Below are positions 34,114 through 44,603 of a DNA stretch of 64,000 nt, piece by piece. The number at the start of each line of letters is the position of its first letter. The first letter of the stretch is position 1. A model generated the notes under the pieces. It searched no databases and was not told the origin of the DNA. It worked only from the letters and a program-made list of their open reading frames with translations. This DNA is from Pseudomonas sp. B21-040. GTDB taxonomy: Bacteria; Pseudomonadota; Gammaproteobacteria; Pseudomonadales; Pseudomonadaceae. The position numbers and the translations under genes were made by a program. The stretch lies in the NCBI RefSeq assembly GCF_024748695.1, contig NZ_CP087176.1:5387501-5451500 (forward strand), in the 5' to 3' direction.

Positions 34114-35691
34114 TCATTCCCACTCAATCGTCGCTGGCGGCTTGCTCGACACGTCGTAAGTGACGCGGGAGATGCCTTCGATTTCGTTGATGATCCGGCC
34201 GCTGACGGTTTCCAGCAGTTCGTAAGGCAGGTGCGCCCAACGTGCGGTCATGAAGTCGATGGTTTCCACGGCACGCAGGGCAACGACCCAGGCGTAACGA
34301 CGGCCATCGCCAACCACGCCAACCGATTTCACAGGCTGGAACACCACGAACGCTTGGCTGACCTTGTGGTACCAGTCGGCTTTGCGCAGTTCTTCGATGA
34401 AGATGTGGTCGGCGCGACGCAGCAGGTCGGCGTATTCCTTCTTCACTTCACCGAGGATCCGCACACCCAGGCCCGGGCCCGGGAACGGGTGACGGTAGAC
34501 CATGTCGTACGGCAGGCCGAGTTCCAGGCCCAGGCGACGGACTTCGTCCTTGAACAGCTCACGCAGCGGTTCAACCAGCTTGAGGTTCATCTCTTCCGGC
34601 AAGCCACCCACGTTGTGGTGCGACTTGATGACGTGTGCCTTGCCGCTTTTGGCGCCAGCCGACTCGATCACGTCCGGGTAGATAGTGCCTTGTGCGAGGT
34701 ACTTGATGTTATCCAGTTTGTTGGACTGGGCATCGAATACATCGATGAAGGTACGGCCGATGATCTTGCGCTTCTTCTCCGGGTCGGACTCGCCGGCCAG
34801 GTTGTTCAGGAACTGATCTTCAGCGTTGGCGCGAATCACTTTGACGCCCATGTTCTCGGCGAACATGGCCATCACTTGTTCGCCTTCGTGCAGACGCAAC
34901 AGGCCGTTGTCGACGAAGACGCAGGTCAGTTGGTCGCCAATGGCTTTGTGCAGCAACGCGGCAACAACCGAAGAGTCCACACCGCCGGACAGGCCGAGCA
35001 GTACGTTGTCGGTACCGACCTGGGCACGCACCTGAGCGATGGCGTCTTCAGCGATTTTCGACGGCGTCCACAGGGCTTCACAGCCGCAGATGTCGAGGAT
35101 GAAGCGCGACAGGATGCGACCGCCCTGTTTGGTGTGGGTCACTTCCGGGTGGAACTGCACGCCGTAGTAACCGCGCGCGTCGCTGAACATACCGGCGATC
35201 GGGCAGCTCGGGGTGCTGGCCAGGATGTGGAAGTCTTCCGGCATCTTGGTGACCTTGTCACCGTGGCTCATCCAGACGTCGAGGCCGAACAGGCCGTCAG
35301 CGTCGATGTGGTCTTCGATGCCGTCGAGCAGGCGGCTCTTGCCGACCACGTCGACACGGGCATAACCGAACTCACGCAGCTCGGAACCTTCAACCTTGCC
35401 ACCGAGCTGTTCAGCCATGGTCTGCATGCCGTAGCAGATACCGAAGACCGGTACGCCCAGGTCCCAGACGGCTTGTGGTGCGCGGGGGCTGTCGGCAACG
35501 TGTACAGACTCGGGGCCGCCGGCGAGGATGATCCCTTTTGGCGCGAATTCGCGGATCGCTTCGTCGTCCATGTCGAACGGATGCAGTTCGCAGTACACGC
35601 CGATTTCACGCACGCGGCGGGCAATCAGCTGGGTGTACTGGGAACCGAAGTCGAGGATCAGGATGCGGTGAGCGTGAATGTCGAGGGCCAT
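34114..35691 (-). CDS. guaA: GMP synthase (glutamine-hydrolysing)
   Basis: This 525-residue two-domain enzyme has a class I glutamine amidotransferase at the N-terminus with the nucleophile in [17 protein letters not shown] and the His/Glu partner in [11 protein letters not shown]. The ATP-pyrophosphatase domain follows, with the PP-loop [17 protein letters not shown]. The C-terminal dimerisation domain ends [16 protein letters not shown], the normal GuaA end. It aminates XMP to GMP. It lies 99 bp downstream of guaB and is presumably co-transcribed from the guaB promoter. Confidence 0.97.
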   Translation of the reverse strand: MALDIHAHRILILDFGSQYTQLIARRVREIGVYCELHPFDMDDEAIREFAPKGIILAGGPESVHVADSPRAPQAVWDLGVPVFGICYGMQTMAEQLGGKVEGSELREFGYARVDVVGKSRLLDGIEDHIDADGLFGLDVWMSHGDKVTKMPEDFHILASTPSCPIAGMFSDARGYYGVQFHPEVTHTKQGGRILSRFILDICGCEALWTPSKIAEDAIAQVRAQVGTDNVLLGLSGGVDSSVVAALLHKAIGDQLTCVFVDNGLLRLHEGEQVMAMFAENMGVKVIRANAEDQFLNNLAGESDPEKKRKIIGRTFIDVFDAQSNKLDNIKYLAQGTIYPDVIESAGAKSGKAHVIKSHHNVGGLPEEMNLKLVEPLRELFKDEVRRLGLELGLPYDMVYRHPFPGPGLGVRILGEVKKEYADLLRRADHIFIEELRKADWYHKVSQAFVVFQPVKSVGVVGDGRRYAWVVALRAVETIDFMTARWAHLPYELLETVSGRIINEIEGISRVTYDVSSKPPATIEWE

Positions 35692-35790
35692 GATTCAGTC
35701 TCGTCTAAGTAAGTCAGAAACAGTCGTGATTCAGAAACAACTCGGGGCTGAATAGAACAGCCCCGGTTGCTTAACGATTTGCTTGAAGGC

Positions 35791-37324
<1,534 letters not shown>

Positions 37325-37382
37325 TGTAAAACTCTGTCTATTATCGACACGGTCGATCGACGGGTATTTAACGCCGAATTCT

Positions 37383-37448
37383 GTAGGAGCAAGGCTTGCT
37401 GGCGATGGCGTCCTTAAGTCCGCCATCGCCAGCAAGCTGTGCTCCTAC
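37383..37448. repeat. REP-type inverted repeat supplying a stop codon
   Basis: GTAGGAGCAAGGCTTGCTGG faces a complementary arm ending GCTCCTAC at 37448, with a short 20-nt centre. The last arm contains the TAG stop codon of the minus-strand gene that ends at 37445, so the repeat overlaps coding sequence. Confidence 0.85.
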
Positions 37449-37993
37449 AGTTCGACTTTCACCCAGATGACCGGCTGATCGAGCCAATCGGCAAACTCGT
37501 CGATAAAGCTCTGCTTGAACCCGGCTTCAGCCCAGTTGTTGAAGATAAAACCCAGGTTGGAAAAGCCGCATTCCTGCAGGAACAGAAATCCGTTGATGTC
37601 ATCTTCATGCCCGCATTCAGGGCAGGTGAAGTTATCGGTGCGGCCCGGCATCCAGTCTTCCAGGCTTTCGAACAAGGCTTCGCCTACTTCCTTGCGGCAC
37701 TCGGCGCAGCCCGCCTCGCCCAGGAAACCTTTGGCCGGTGTATAGATGCAGCGCTTGGTGACGATCTCCAGGCCATTGATCGGCTCGCCGAACGGCAGGG
37801 CCTCTGGATGCAGGACCACATCGCGCGCACCTTCGGCGATGGCGTGGGCCATGCGATTGCCCGTGCGGCCACAGGTGGTCAGCTCTTCATTGATGATGTT
37901 CTTGCGCACCAGCCACCGCACGACCGCGCGAGCCCGGGGCTCGTGCACCGGCAACGTGGAGATTTTCGGGACGATGATGCTTTGTGAATTCAT
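37445..37993 (-). CDS. Conserved Cys-rich protein of unknown function
   Basis: This 182-residue protein starts MNSQSIIVPKISTLPVHEPR; a longer open frame upstream runs into a REP element and is not used. It has two Cys pairs that look like a zinc ribbon: GCAEC in the centre and TCPECGHEDD further on, plus isolated Cys in TTCGRTG and QECGFSN. Homologues in Pseudomonas are often labelled sugar ABC transporter ATPase, but no Walker A, signature or Walker B motif exists here, so that label is wrong. There is no signal or membrane segment. The stop codon lies inside a REP arm. Function unknown. Confidence 0.75.
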   Translation of the reverse strand: MNSQSIIVPKISTLPVHEPRARAVVRWLVRKNIINEELTTCGRTGNRMAHAIAEGARDVVLHPEALPFGEPINGLEIVTKRCIYTPAKGFLGEAGCAECRKEVGEALFESLEDWMPGRTDNFTCPECGHEDDINGFLFLQECGFSNLGFIFNNWAEAGFKQSFIDEFADWLDQPVIWVKVEL

Positions 37994-38040
37994 GGTGCAA
38001 GCCTGCTGCGTCAAATGGATGTTCTGCGGTATTCGTACTG

Positions 38041-38138
38041 GCGCCTTCGCGGGCAAGCCCGCTCCCACAGGGATCTCTGGTGAGCACAAATGTGCGTACG
38101 ACCAAGATCATGTGGGAGCGGGCTTGCCCGCGAAGGCG
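38041..38138. repeat. REP-type inverted repeat (TCGCGGGCAAGC subtype)
   Basis: CGCCTTCGCGGGCAAGCCCG and its complement ending GAAGGCG face each other across about 45 bases. It separates the Cys-rich gene from the TauE/SafE gene. Confidence 0.85.
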
Positions 38139-38176
38139 TCAGGACGGCCGGCAGCTTAATACCTGACGAAATCGGG

Positions 38177-38944
38177 TCAAGCACTCAAGTACCGCCCGAT
38201 CAAGGCAATCCCGCTGGCCAATACCAACCACGTCACCAGCCGCACAAACGCTTCGCGGGACAACCTCATGGTCAACCGCCGCCCGATCCATAACCCCAGG
38301 GCCATGGCCGGTAACAAACACAGGGCCAACACCAACAAGGGTAGCTCGGCATACACGCCTGCGATGGCAAACAGGCTCAACCGCACCACCGTGCTGCAAC
38401 TGATCAGCGCACTCTGGGTCGCCCGGGCCGCCTCTTTGGGCAGGCGACTGTTCAAATAGATCGCATATAAAAAGCCGCCACTGCCAAACAACGCCCCGAA
38501 CATCCCGCCCACCGTGCCCATCGGCACCGCCCAGCCGGCAGACAACTGTGTCGGCCGGGTTTTGACCCACAGGCTGTAAATCGCGTACGCGCTGATAAAC
38601 AGCCCCATCAACAGCAGCAACACGTCGGATTTCAGGTTCAACAGAAAGATCACCCCCAGCGTGCAGCCCACCGCCATGCACGGCAGCAACCGCAACAACT
38701 CGGGCTTCGCCACATCGCGTCGCGAGGGCAGCAGATTGCCGAACGCCGCGACAAAATCGAGCAGCACCAGCAACGGCACGATTTTCGACAGCGGCATGAA
38801 CAGAATCAGAATCGGCCCCGCCACCAACGCCGTGCCGAAGCCAGCGATGCCAAACACGATATAGGCCAGGGCGATGCCCAGCCCGATCACCAGCCAATCC
38901 ATTGGACCGAATGGCCATTGATGCAACATCTCAAAAACATTCAT
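38177..38944 (-). CDS. TauE/SafE family sulfite-exporter-like membrane transporter
   Basis: This 255-residue protein starts MNVFEMLHQWPFGPMDWLVI with a GGAAGG site upstream; the frame is open 21 codons earlier without support. About eight hydrophobic segments fall in two similar halves. The first holds LAYIVFGIAGFGTALVAGPILI, and the second MGTVGGMFGALFGSGGFLYAIYL, the glycine-rich repeat pattern of the family. Members export sulfite, sulfoacetate or similar anions; the substrate here cannot be told. It stands alone between two repeats. Confidence 0.85.
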   Translation of the reverse strand: MNVFEMLHQWPFGPMDWLVIGLGIALAYIVFGIAGFGTALVAGPILILFMPLSKIVPLLVLLDFVAAFGNLLPSRRDVAKPELLRLLPCMAVGCTLGVIFLLNLKSDVLLLLMGLFISAYAIYSLWVKTRPTQLSAGWAVPMGTVGGMFGALFGSGGFLYAIYLNSRLPKEAARATQSALISCSTVVRLSLFAIAGVYAELPLLVLALCLLPAMALGLWIGRRLTMRLSREAFVRLVTWLVLASGIALIGRYLSA

Positions 38945-39007
38945 CTGAATACCTTCCCTGATTACCACTGATGACTGTACCTGTCGCGGAGCCGTTACAC
39001 GATCCAT

Positions 39008-39150
39008 GTAGCAGCTGGCGAAGCCTGCGTCGACCGGTCCGCGCTCGGGCGCAGCAGTCGCTAATGCATACGCCGCATCCGCCCTGACACAACGCGCAGT
39101 CTGATCTTACGGCGGCTGCGCAGCCGGACGCAGGCTTCGCCAGCTGCTAC
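39008..39150. repeat. Long inverted repeat with 24-bp perfect arms
   Basis: Arms of 24 bases at 39008-39031 and 39127-39150 are exact reverse complements (GTAGCAGCTGGCGAAGCC... on the left). The 95-nt centre is itself partly self-complementary. It is a different family from the other repeats and fills the gap between the divergent transporter gene and xseA. Confidence 0.8.
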
Positions 39151-39202
39151 AGGATTTCGTCAACGTAGAGATTCACGTGCGAATGCCTTTAAACTGCGCC
39201 CC

Positions 39203-40582
39203 ATGATTAAAGATCCCTTTGCAAGACTCGGCCTGGACCGTGAAGTCCTGACTGTCAGCCAGCTCAACGGCCGCGCGCGGGTGTTGCTTGAAGACGTGTT
39301 CAGCAATATCTGGGTCGAAGGCGAAATCTCCAACCTCGCCCGCCCGGCGTCCGGCCACGTGTATTTCACCCTCAAGGACAGCGGCGCCCAGGTGCGCTGC
39401 GCGCTGTTTCGCCAGAACGCGGCCCGGGTTCGTCAGGCGCTGAAGGATGGCTTGGCGGTCAAAGTCCGCGGCAAGGTTTCATTGTTCGAGGGACGCGGCG
39501 ACTATCAGTTGATCCTCGACACGGTGGAGCCGGCAGGTGATGGAGCGTTGCGCCTGGCGTTCGATGCACTGAAGGAAAAGCTCAGCGCCGAAGGCCTGTT
39601 CAGCGCCGAGCGCAAAGTGCCGCTGCCGGCGCATCCACAACGCATCGGCATTATCAGCTCACCGACCGGCGCGGTGATCCGCGACATTATCAGCGTGTTC
39701 CGTCGCCGCGCACCGCAGATCCAGCTGACGCTGATCCCCACGGCCGTGCAAGGTCGCGAAGCCACTGCGCAGATTGTCCGTGCGTTGAAACTCGCGGATG
39801 CCCGTGGTTTCGACGCGTTGATCCTGGCCCGTGGCGGCGGTTCGCTGGAAGACCTCTGGTGCTTCAACGAAGAGGCCGTGGCCCGTGCCGTCGACGCCTG
39901 TGTCACGCCTATTGTCAGTGCCGTCGGCCACGAAACCGACGTATCGATCAGTGACTTCGTGGCCGACGTCCGCGCCCCGACCCCTTCCGCCGCTGCCGAA
40001 CTGCTCGCACCGGATTCCAACGATCTGGTGCGCCGGGTCGAAAGCCTGCATCGCCGACTGGTGATGCGTATGCGCGACCGTTTGATGCGCGACCGCCTGC
40101 GTCTGGAGGGTATCTCCCGCCGTTTGCGCCATCCCGGCGAACGCCTGCGCCAGCAAGCGCAACGTCTGGACGACCTGGACATGCGCATGCGCCGCGCGTT
40201 CGAACGCAGCCTCAACACCCGTCGCGAGCGCTTGATTCGCCTGGAAACCCGCCTCGCCGGGCAACATCCGGGGCGTCAACTGGCACTGCTGCGCCAACGC
40301 CTCGACAGCCTTGCCGAACGCCTGCCGCGTGCGATACGCGAAGGCCTCAAGTCGCGACGCCTGCAATTGCAAAGTCAGGTGCAGACCCTGCAAGTGGTCA
40401 GCCCGTTGGCGACCCTGGCCCGTGGTTACAGCATCTTGCTGGACGAACGTGGCAACGCGATCCGCAGCGCCGGGCAAACCCACAATGGCCAGCGCCTCAA
40501 GGCCAGACTCGGCGACGGCGAACTGCAAGTGCGGGTCGAAGACAATCACCTGACGCCTGTCACCCTTTCTCTACTGGATTGA
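39203..40582 (+). CDS. xseA: Exodeoxyribonuclease VII large subunit
   Basis: This 459-residue protein has an N-terminal OB-fold nucleic-acid-binding domain (LLEDVFSNIWVEGEISNL, GHVYFTLKDSGAQVRCALFR), a catalytic core (RIGIISSPTGAVIRDIISV, ARGGGSLEDLWCFNEE, SAVGHETDVSISDFVADVRA) and a long C-terminal coiled coil rich in Arg and Leu. The final barrel-like segment is SPLATLARGYSIL. With XseB it degrades single-stranded DNA in both directions. The M23 peptidase gene follows after 3 bp. In E. coli xseA lies next to guaB; here two genes and several repeats intervene. Confidence 0.95.
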   Translation: MIKDPFARLGLDREVLTVSQLNGRARVLLEDVFSNIWVEGEISNLARPASGHVYFTLKDSGAQVRCALFRQNAARVRQALKDGLAVKVRGKVSLFEGRGDYQLILDTVEPAGDGALRLAFDALKEKLSAEGLFSAERKVPLPAHPQRIGIISSPTGAVIRDIISVFRRRAPQIQLTLIPTAVQGREATAQIVRALKLADARGFDALILARGGGSLEDLWCFNEEAVARAVDACVTPIVSAVGHETDVSISDFVADVRAPTPSAAAELLAPDSNDLVRRVESLHRRLVMRMRDRLMRDRLRLEGISRRLRHPGERLRQQAQRLDDLDMRMRRAFERSLNTRRERLIRLETRLAGQHPGRQLALLRQRLDSLAERLPRAIREGLKSRRLQLQSQVQTLQVVSPLATLARGYSILLDERGNAIRSAGQTHNGQRLKARLGDGELQVRVEDNHLTPVTLSLLD

Positions 40583-40585
40583 TCC

Positions 40586-41407
40586 ATGCCGCGTTTTCTA
40601 GCTCCACTGCTGTTGTTGTGCCTGACCTTCAACGCCAATGCCGACAGTTACATCACCCGCCTGTTGAACAAACCGGTACCGGGCGGCGTGGCGGTGGTGG
40701 ATCTGGGCAGCGCGGCCCAGGCACCTAAAGCCAGCTACCAAGGCAAACCGGTGCTGGTGGTCAAGGAACAGAACAATTGGCTGGCGATTGTCGGCGTGCC
40801 GTTGACGGTCAAGCCGGGCACGCAGCAAGTCAGCAGCGGCGGCCGCACATTGAATTTCACTGTTGGTAACAAGAAGTACCCGGAACAACACATCACGCTG
40901 AAGAATACGCAGCAGGTCAATCCGAACCCGGACAATCTCAAGCGTATTGAAGGCGAACTGGCGGAACAGATTGCCGCCTACCGCACGTTCAGCCCGAATA
41001 CGCCAAGCAACCTGCTGCTGGACAAACCCGTCAACGGACCGCTGTCGAGCAAGTTCGGCGTGCGCCGTTTCTTCAATGGTGAAGAGCGCAATCCTCACGC
41101 GGGCCTGGATTTCGCAGTGCCTGCCGGTACGCCGATCAAGACCCCGGCGACGGGCAAGGTGATTCTGATCGGCAACTACTTCTTCAATGGCAACACGGTA
41201 TTTGTCGATCACGGGCAAGGCTTTATCAGCATGTTCTGCCATATGTCGAAAATCGACGTGAAGGTCGGTCAACAACTGGCTCGTGGCGCAGTGGTCGGGA
41301 AAGTCGGGGCGACGGGCCGCGCGACCGGGCCGCACATGCACTGGAATATCAGCCTGAATGATGCGCGGGTGGATCCGGCGATTTTTATCGGGGCGTTTCA
41401 GCCATAA
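40586..41407 (+). CDS. M23 family peptidoglycan metalloendopeptidase
   Basis: This 273-residue exported protein has a signal peptide (FLAPLLLLCLTFNANA). The C-terminal LytM/M23 domain has the zinc ligands in NPHAGLDFAVPAGTPIKTPA (HxxxD) and in TGRATGPHMHWNISL (HxH). An N-terminal part of about 100 residues (VLVVKEQNNWLAIVGVPLTV) resembles the domain that covers the site in similar enzymes. It likely cleaves peptide cross-links of peptidoglycan in the periplasm. It is only 3 bp after xseA and precedes leuA, an order I recall from other Pseudomonas. Confidence 0.88.
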   Translation: MPRFLAPLLLLCLTFNANADSYITRLLNKPVPGGVAVVDLGSAAQAPKASYQGKPVLVVKEQNNWLAIVGVPLTVKPGTQQVSSGGRTLNFTVGNKKYPEQHITLKNTQQVNPNPDNLKRIEGELAEQIAAYRTFSPNTPSNLLLDKPVNGPLSSKFGVRRFFNGEERNPHAGLDFAVPAGTPIKTPATGKVILIGNYFFNGNTVFVDHGQGFISMFCHMSKIDVKVGQQLARGAVVGKVGATGRATGPHMHWNISLNDARVDPAIFIGAFQP

Positions 41408-41427
41408 ATAGTTGTTGAGGCAGCCGG

Positions 41428-41516
41428 CCTCTTCGCGAGCAAGCCCGCTCCCACATTAGATCGCGGTTAAATGTGGGAGCGGCGGTACGACGATTCGACT
41501 TGCTCGCGAAGGCGGC
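41428..41516. repeat. REP-type repeat with an interrupted arm
   Basis: The left arm (CTTCGCGAGCAAGCCCGCTC) is normal. The right arm starts GTGGGAGCGG and ends CTTGCTCGCGAAGG, but about 15 extra bases (GGTACGACGATTCGA) split it. Confidence 0.75.
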
Positions 41517-41532
41517 CTCACAGGCGCCGCCG

Positions 41533-41889
41533 CTATTCAGCCTCAAGGTCCTCAATCCCATGGGCTTCCCGGTCCGCCAGGCAATGCTTGATCCACTCCT
41601 GGGTCTCCTGCGAAAACCCGGTCAACTCTTCAGCCGTGATCAACTCCCGCGCGCACAACCCCAACAAGTGCGATCGCGCCTCATGGCGTGAAAACCTGAA
41701 CACACCAAACGCCCAATACAACTCCTTTTGCCGGGACTGAAGCAGCTCTTCAGTGGCTTCAATCCGCTCGTAAGGCGCCAGGCTTTTGTCCAGCACTGCG
41801 CGCTCGACCTCCTCCATGATCCGGATACACATCCGCTCATGAGCCAACGGGCGCAACGCGCTATACCGCTTCCAGTCCGACTCGTTCAT
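41533..41889 (-). CDS. Conserved hypothetical protein
   Basis: This 118-residue soluble protein starts MNESDWKRYSALRPLAHERM. It is rich in Glu, Arg and Leu and appears wholly helical (RIMEEVERAVLDKSL, ERIEATEELLQSRQKELYWA, EETQEWIKHCLADRE-like end). There is no signal peptide, membrane segment, zinc motif or recognised catalytic residue. Codon use looks like that of its neighbours and an ATG with a short leader is present, so it is probably real. I do not recognise the family, and it stands alone between xseA/M23 and leuA on the opposite strand. Confidence 0.6.
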   Translation of the reverse strand: MNESDWKRYSALRPLAHERMCIRIMEEVERAVLDKSLAPYERIEATEELLQSRQKELYWAFGVFRFSRHEARSHLLGLCARELITAEELTGFSQETQEWIKHCLADREAHGIEDLEAE

Positions 41890-42106
41890 GTCCGACTCCT
41901 GCCTTGTTCAGGCTTTAAGCATAGCTGTGCACAAGAGGTCGTCGCCTCAGCTCTCCAATTGCGCAGTGCACAAACCTCGCGCAATCATCAAAACAATCAC
42001 CTCCATTCGCAGCAATAAAATCTCGATTAACTCGGCTTTCCGGGTATTCCTCTCAATTTTTTTCGACTGCTTGCCATCCTTTCCCCTCGCGGTTAGGGTT
42101 GAAGGC
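41890..42106. other. Intergenic region upstream of the leuA leader
   Basis: These 217 bases are AT-richer than the flanking genes. A weak TTGCCA/TAGGGT pair 17 bp apart (42071-42099) would start transcription almost at the leader ATG, so it is not a convincing leader promoter. I see nothing else that I can name. Confidence 0.35.
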
Positions 42107-42184
42107 ATGAAAACCTTTCACACCCTCATTCAGCTTCGCCAGCACCGCAGCCTGTGCCTCGTCAGCGCACGACTGCCAGGCTGA
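42107..42184 (+). CDS. Possible leuA leader peptide
   Basis: A 25-codon frame, beginning [20 protein letters not shown] and ending ARLPG, lies 91 bp before leuA. Five of its 25 residues are Leu (codons CTC, CTT, CTG, CTC, CTG), scattered and not in a row. Transcription attenuation by leucine availability is the known model for leuA leaders. A GAAGG site lies very close to the ATG. The downstream hairpin GGCCG/CGGCC around CCTTTTTT (near 42238-42254) is short, so a classical terminator is not evident. It may equally be a small translated uORF. Confidence 0.42.
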   Translation: MKTFHTLIQLRQHRSLCLVSARLPG

Positions 42185-42275
42185 ATCGCGGTGCCTCGCC
42201 CCACGCTTTTCCCCAAGAACATTTGATCCACCGGCAGGCCGCCTTTTTTCGGCCCACACAATAAGGATTCCCCCG

Positions 42276-43955
42276 ATGAGCATGCTCAAAGACCCGTCTT
42301 CGAAATACCGCGCGTTCCCGACCATCGACATCCCGGACCGCACCTGGCCGTCGAAGACCATCACCGCCGCGCCGATCTGGTGCAGCTCTGACCTTCGCGA
42401 TGGCAACCAGTCGCTGATCGAGCCAATGGACGCGGTCAAGAAGCTGCGTTTCTGGAAAACCCTGGTGTCGGTTGGCGTGAAAGAAATCGAAGCCTCGTTC
42501 CCTGCAGCGTCGCAAACCGACTTCGACTTCGTGCGGACCCTCATCGAAGGCAACCACATCCCGGACGACACCACCATTCAGGTGCTGACCCAGGGCCGTG
42601 AAGACTTGATCGAACGCACCTTCGAATCCCTGCGCGGGGCGAAAAAAGCCATCGTTCACTTGTACAACGCGACGTCCCCTTCTTTCCGCCGGATTGTCTT
42701 TAATCAGGACAAGGACGGGATCAAGGAAATCGCCGTGAGCGCGGCCAAGCTGTTCGTCAAATACGCAGCCATGCAGCCGAACACCGAGTGGACCTTCGAA
42801 TACTCGCCGGAAACTTTCAGCGCCACTGAGCTGGAGTTCGCCAAGGAAGTGTGCGACGCGGTGATCGAGGTCTGGAACCCGACGCCTGAGCACAAGATGA
42901 TCCTCAACTTGCCGGCCACCGTCGAATGCGCGACCCCGAACATCTATGCCGACCAGATCGAATGGTTCGGCCGTCACATCAACCGTCGTGACAGCGTGAT
43001 CATCAGCCTGCACACCCACAACGACCGTGGCACTGGCGTGGCCGCCACCGAACTGGGCCTGATGGCCGGCGCCGACCGTGTCGAAGGCTGCCTGTTCGGC
43101 AACGGCGAGCGTACCGGTAACGTCGACCTCGTGACCGTGGCACTGAACCTCTACACCCAGGGCGTTCACCCTGAGCTGGACTTCTCCGACATCGACGGCG
43201 TGCGCAAGGTCGTCGAAGAGTGCAACCAGATCCAGGTACACCCACGCCACCCGTACGTTGGCGACCTGGTGCACACCGCATTCTCCGGCTCGCACCAGGA
43301 TGCAATCCGCAAGGGCTTCGCCCAGCAGAAACCGGATGCACTGTGGGAAGTGCCGTACTTGCCGATCGACCCGGCCGATATCGGTCGCAGCTACGAGGCG
43401 GTGATTCGCGTCAACAGCCAGTCAGGCAAGGGCGGTATCGCGTACCTGCTGGAGCAGGAATACGGCATCAACTTGCCACGCCGCATGCAGATCGAGTTCA
43501 GTCAGGTGGTGCAACGTGAAACCGATCGTCTGGGCCTTGAAATGACCGCTCAGCAGATCCACGCACTGCTGCACAGCGAGTACTTGCAAGCCAACACCCC
43601 GTACGCGCTGGTCAGCCATCGCCTGCAGGAAGAAAACGGTCACAGCGCCGTGGAAGTGGAAGTTTCCAGCAAAGGTCAGGGCGAAACCAACCTGCACTGG
43701 CGCGGCAAGGGCAATGGCGCGCTGGAAGCCTTGGTGGCCGGCTTGCCGATCCCGGTGGAAATCATGGACTACAACGAGCACGCCATCGGCGCGGGCACCA
43801 ATGCCAAGGCTGCGGCCTACATTGAACTGCGCGTGAACGGTGAACGTGCGGTGCACGGCGTCGGCATCGACGAAAACATCACCACCGCCAGCTTCAAGGC
43901 GCTGTTTAGCGCACTGAACCGCTCGCTGAGCCAGCCGGAAGCGAAAGCGGCGTAA
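42276..43955 (+). CDS. leuA: 2-isopropylmalate synthase
   Basis: This 559-residue enzyme is of the long type-2 LeuA class. The TIM-barrel catalytic domain shows [17 protein letters not shown] (acid and metal-binding region), [18 protein letters not shown], and [40 protein letters not shown] with the HxH metal site. A C-terminal LeuA allosteric domain follows ([19 protein letters not shown]), where leucine binds as feedback inhibitor. It condenses acetyl-CoA with 2-oxoisovalerate, the first step to leucine. An AAGGA ribosome site lies 8 bp before the ATG, and a terminator follows. Confidence 0.97.
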   Translation: MSMLKDPSSKYRAFPTIDIPDRTWPSKTITAAPIWCSSDLRDGNQSLIEPMDAVKKLRFWKTLVSVGVKEIEASFPAASQTDFDFVRTLIEGNHIPDDTTIQVLTQGREDLIERTFESLRGAKKAIVHLYNATSPSFRRIVFNQDKDGIKEIAVSAAKLFVKYAAMQPNTEWTFEYSPETFSATELEFAKEVCDAVIEVWNPTPEHKMILNLPATVECATPNIYADQIEWFGRHINRRDSVIISLHTHNDRGTGVAATELGLMAGADRVEGCLFGNGERTGNVDLVTVALNLYTQGVHPELDFSDIDGVRKVVEECNQIQVHPRHPYVGDLVHTAFSGSHQDAIRKGFAQQKPDALWEVPYLPIDPADIGRSYEAVIRVNSQSGKGGIAYLLEQEYGINLPRRMQIEFSQVVQRETDRLGLEMTAQQIHALLHSEYLQANTPYALVSHRLQEENGHSAVEVEVSSKGQGETNLHWRGKGNGALEALVAGLPIPVEIMDYNEHAIGAGTNAKAAAYIELRVNGERAVHGVGIDENITTASFKALFSALNRSLSQPEAKAA

Positions 43956-43972
43956 GCCTTCGCTGCAATACA

Positions 43973-44005
43973 AAAGGCCCCAGGTGCGAACCTTGGGGCC
44001 TTTTT
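43973..44005 (+). terminator. Terminator of leuA
   Basis: AAAAGGCCC and GGGGCCTTTTT pair around a short AGGT/ACCT inner stem with a GCGA loop. The stem has a small bulge and runs into a T-tract about 18 bp after the leuA stop. Confidence 0.85.
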
Positions 44006-44019
44006 GTTTGCTTGCTGTT

Positions 44020-44121
44020 GATCGTTCCCACGCTCCGCGTGGGAATGCCTCTAGGGACGCTCCGCGTCCAGTGACGCGGAGCGTCACGGGCTGCATTCCC
44101 ACGCTGAGCGTGGGAACGATC
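44020..44121. repeat. REP-type repeat (GATCGTTCCCACGC family), long form
   Basis: It has the same design as the element at 28802: outer arms GATCGTTCCCACGC/GCGTGGGAACGATC and inner GACGCTCCGCGTC/GACGCGGAGCGTC pair. It lies right after the leuA terminator. Confidence 0.85.
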
Positions 44122-44125
44122 AGTG

Positions 44126-44524
44126 TCAGGCATGGGTATCGACGCTGAACATCGCCTGCAACAGCGCCGCTTGCAGCACTTGCAAGTTGCTGCTGGTCAC
44201 CGCGATCTGGTTCTGGATCTCCATGACCTTTTGCGCTTTCTGCTCGTTGTCCTGGCTCCTCTGCGCACTCGCAAGCTGAGCCTGCTGTTCGGCCAGCAGC
44301 TTTTGGGCTTCTTCGATTTGCTTTTTCAACGCAGTAACCGGATCACCAGCGGCACCGACGACCGCGTCGATGTTGGCCCCGGCACTGTTGACGCGCAGCA
44401 CTTTGCTGTCTTTGTCGATCGGCTCTGCGATCGGCAGCAGCGTGCTTTCGTCTGCCTTGCCAGTGACGACATTAGGCGAAGACACGGCGTGCGAATTGAT
44501 GGTGATGGAACTGACGTCAATCAT
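44126..44524 (-). CDS. Hypothetical protein with coiled coil
   Basis: This 132-residue protein starts MIDVSSITINSHAVSSPNVV. Residues 1-60 are Ser/Val/Asp-rich and probably disordered; 65-120 form a Gln/Glu/Lys/Ala-rich heptad pattern (KKQIEEAQKLLAEQQAQLAS, KVMEIQNQIAVTSSNLQVL) consistent with a coiled coil. No signal peptide or Cys is seen. I do not recognise the family. It begins 79 bp after the stop of the omega-amidase gene on the same strand, and its stop lies 4 bp from a REP element. Confidence 0.6.
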   Translation of the reverse strand: MIDVSSITINSHAVSSPNVVTGKADESTLLPIAEPIDKDSKVLRVNSAGANIDAVVGAAGDPVTALKKQIEEAQKLLAEQQAQLASAQRSQDNEQKAQKVMEIQNQIAVTSSNLQVLQAALLQAMFSVDTHA

Positions 44525-44603
44525 GGGTCACGCCTCCTGGACAGACCTTGCTATCGGCCCACCAGGAGGAATCTGCACCCTTAATTGTTCCAACGTGCTG
44601 CGA

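Noticed and set aside
34231..35712. Long open frame opposite guaA, and similar ones opposite guaB, der, hisS, iscS, gcd and oprB
   Set aside because: All are antisense shadows of strongly recognised genes in GC-rich DNA and lack start signals and family resemblance.
37445..37993. Label sugar ABC transporter ATPase for the Cys-rich protein
   Set aside because: No Walker A, ABC signature or Walker B motif can be seen.
42071..42099. TTGCCA/TAGGGT as the leuA promoter
   Set aside because: The transcript would begin at about the leader start codon, so it is incompatible with a normal attenuated leader; kept only as a weak possibility.
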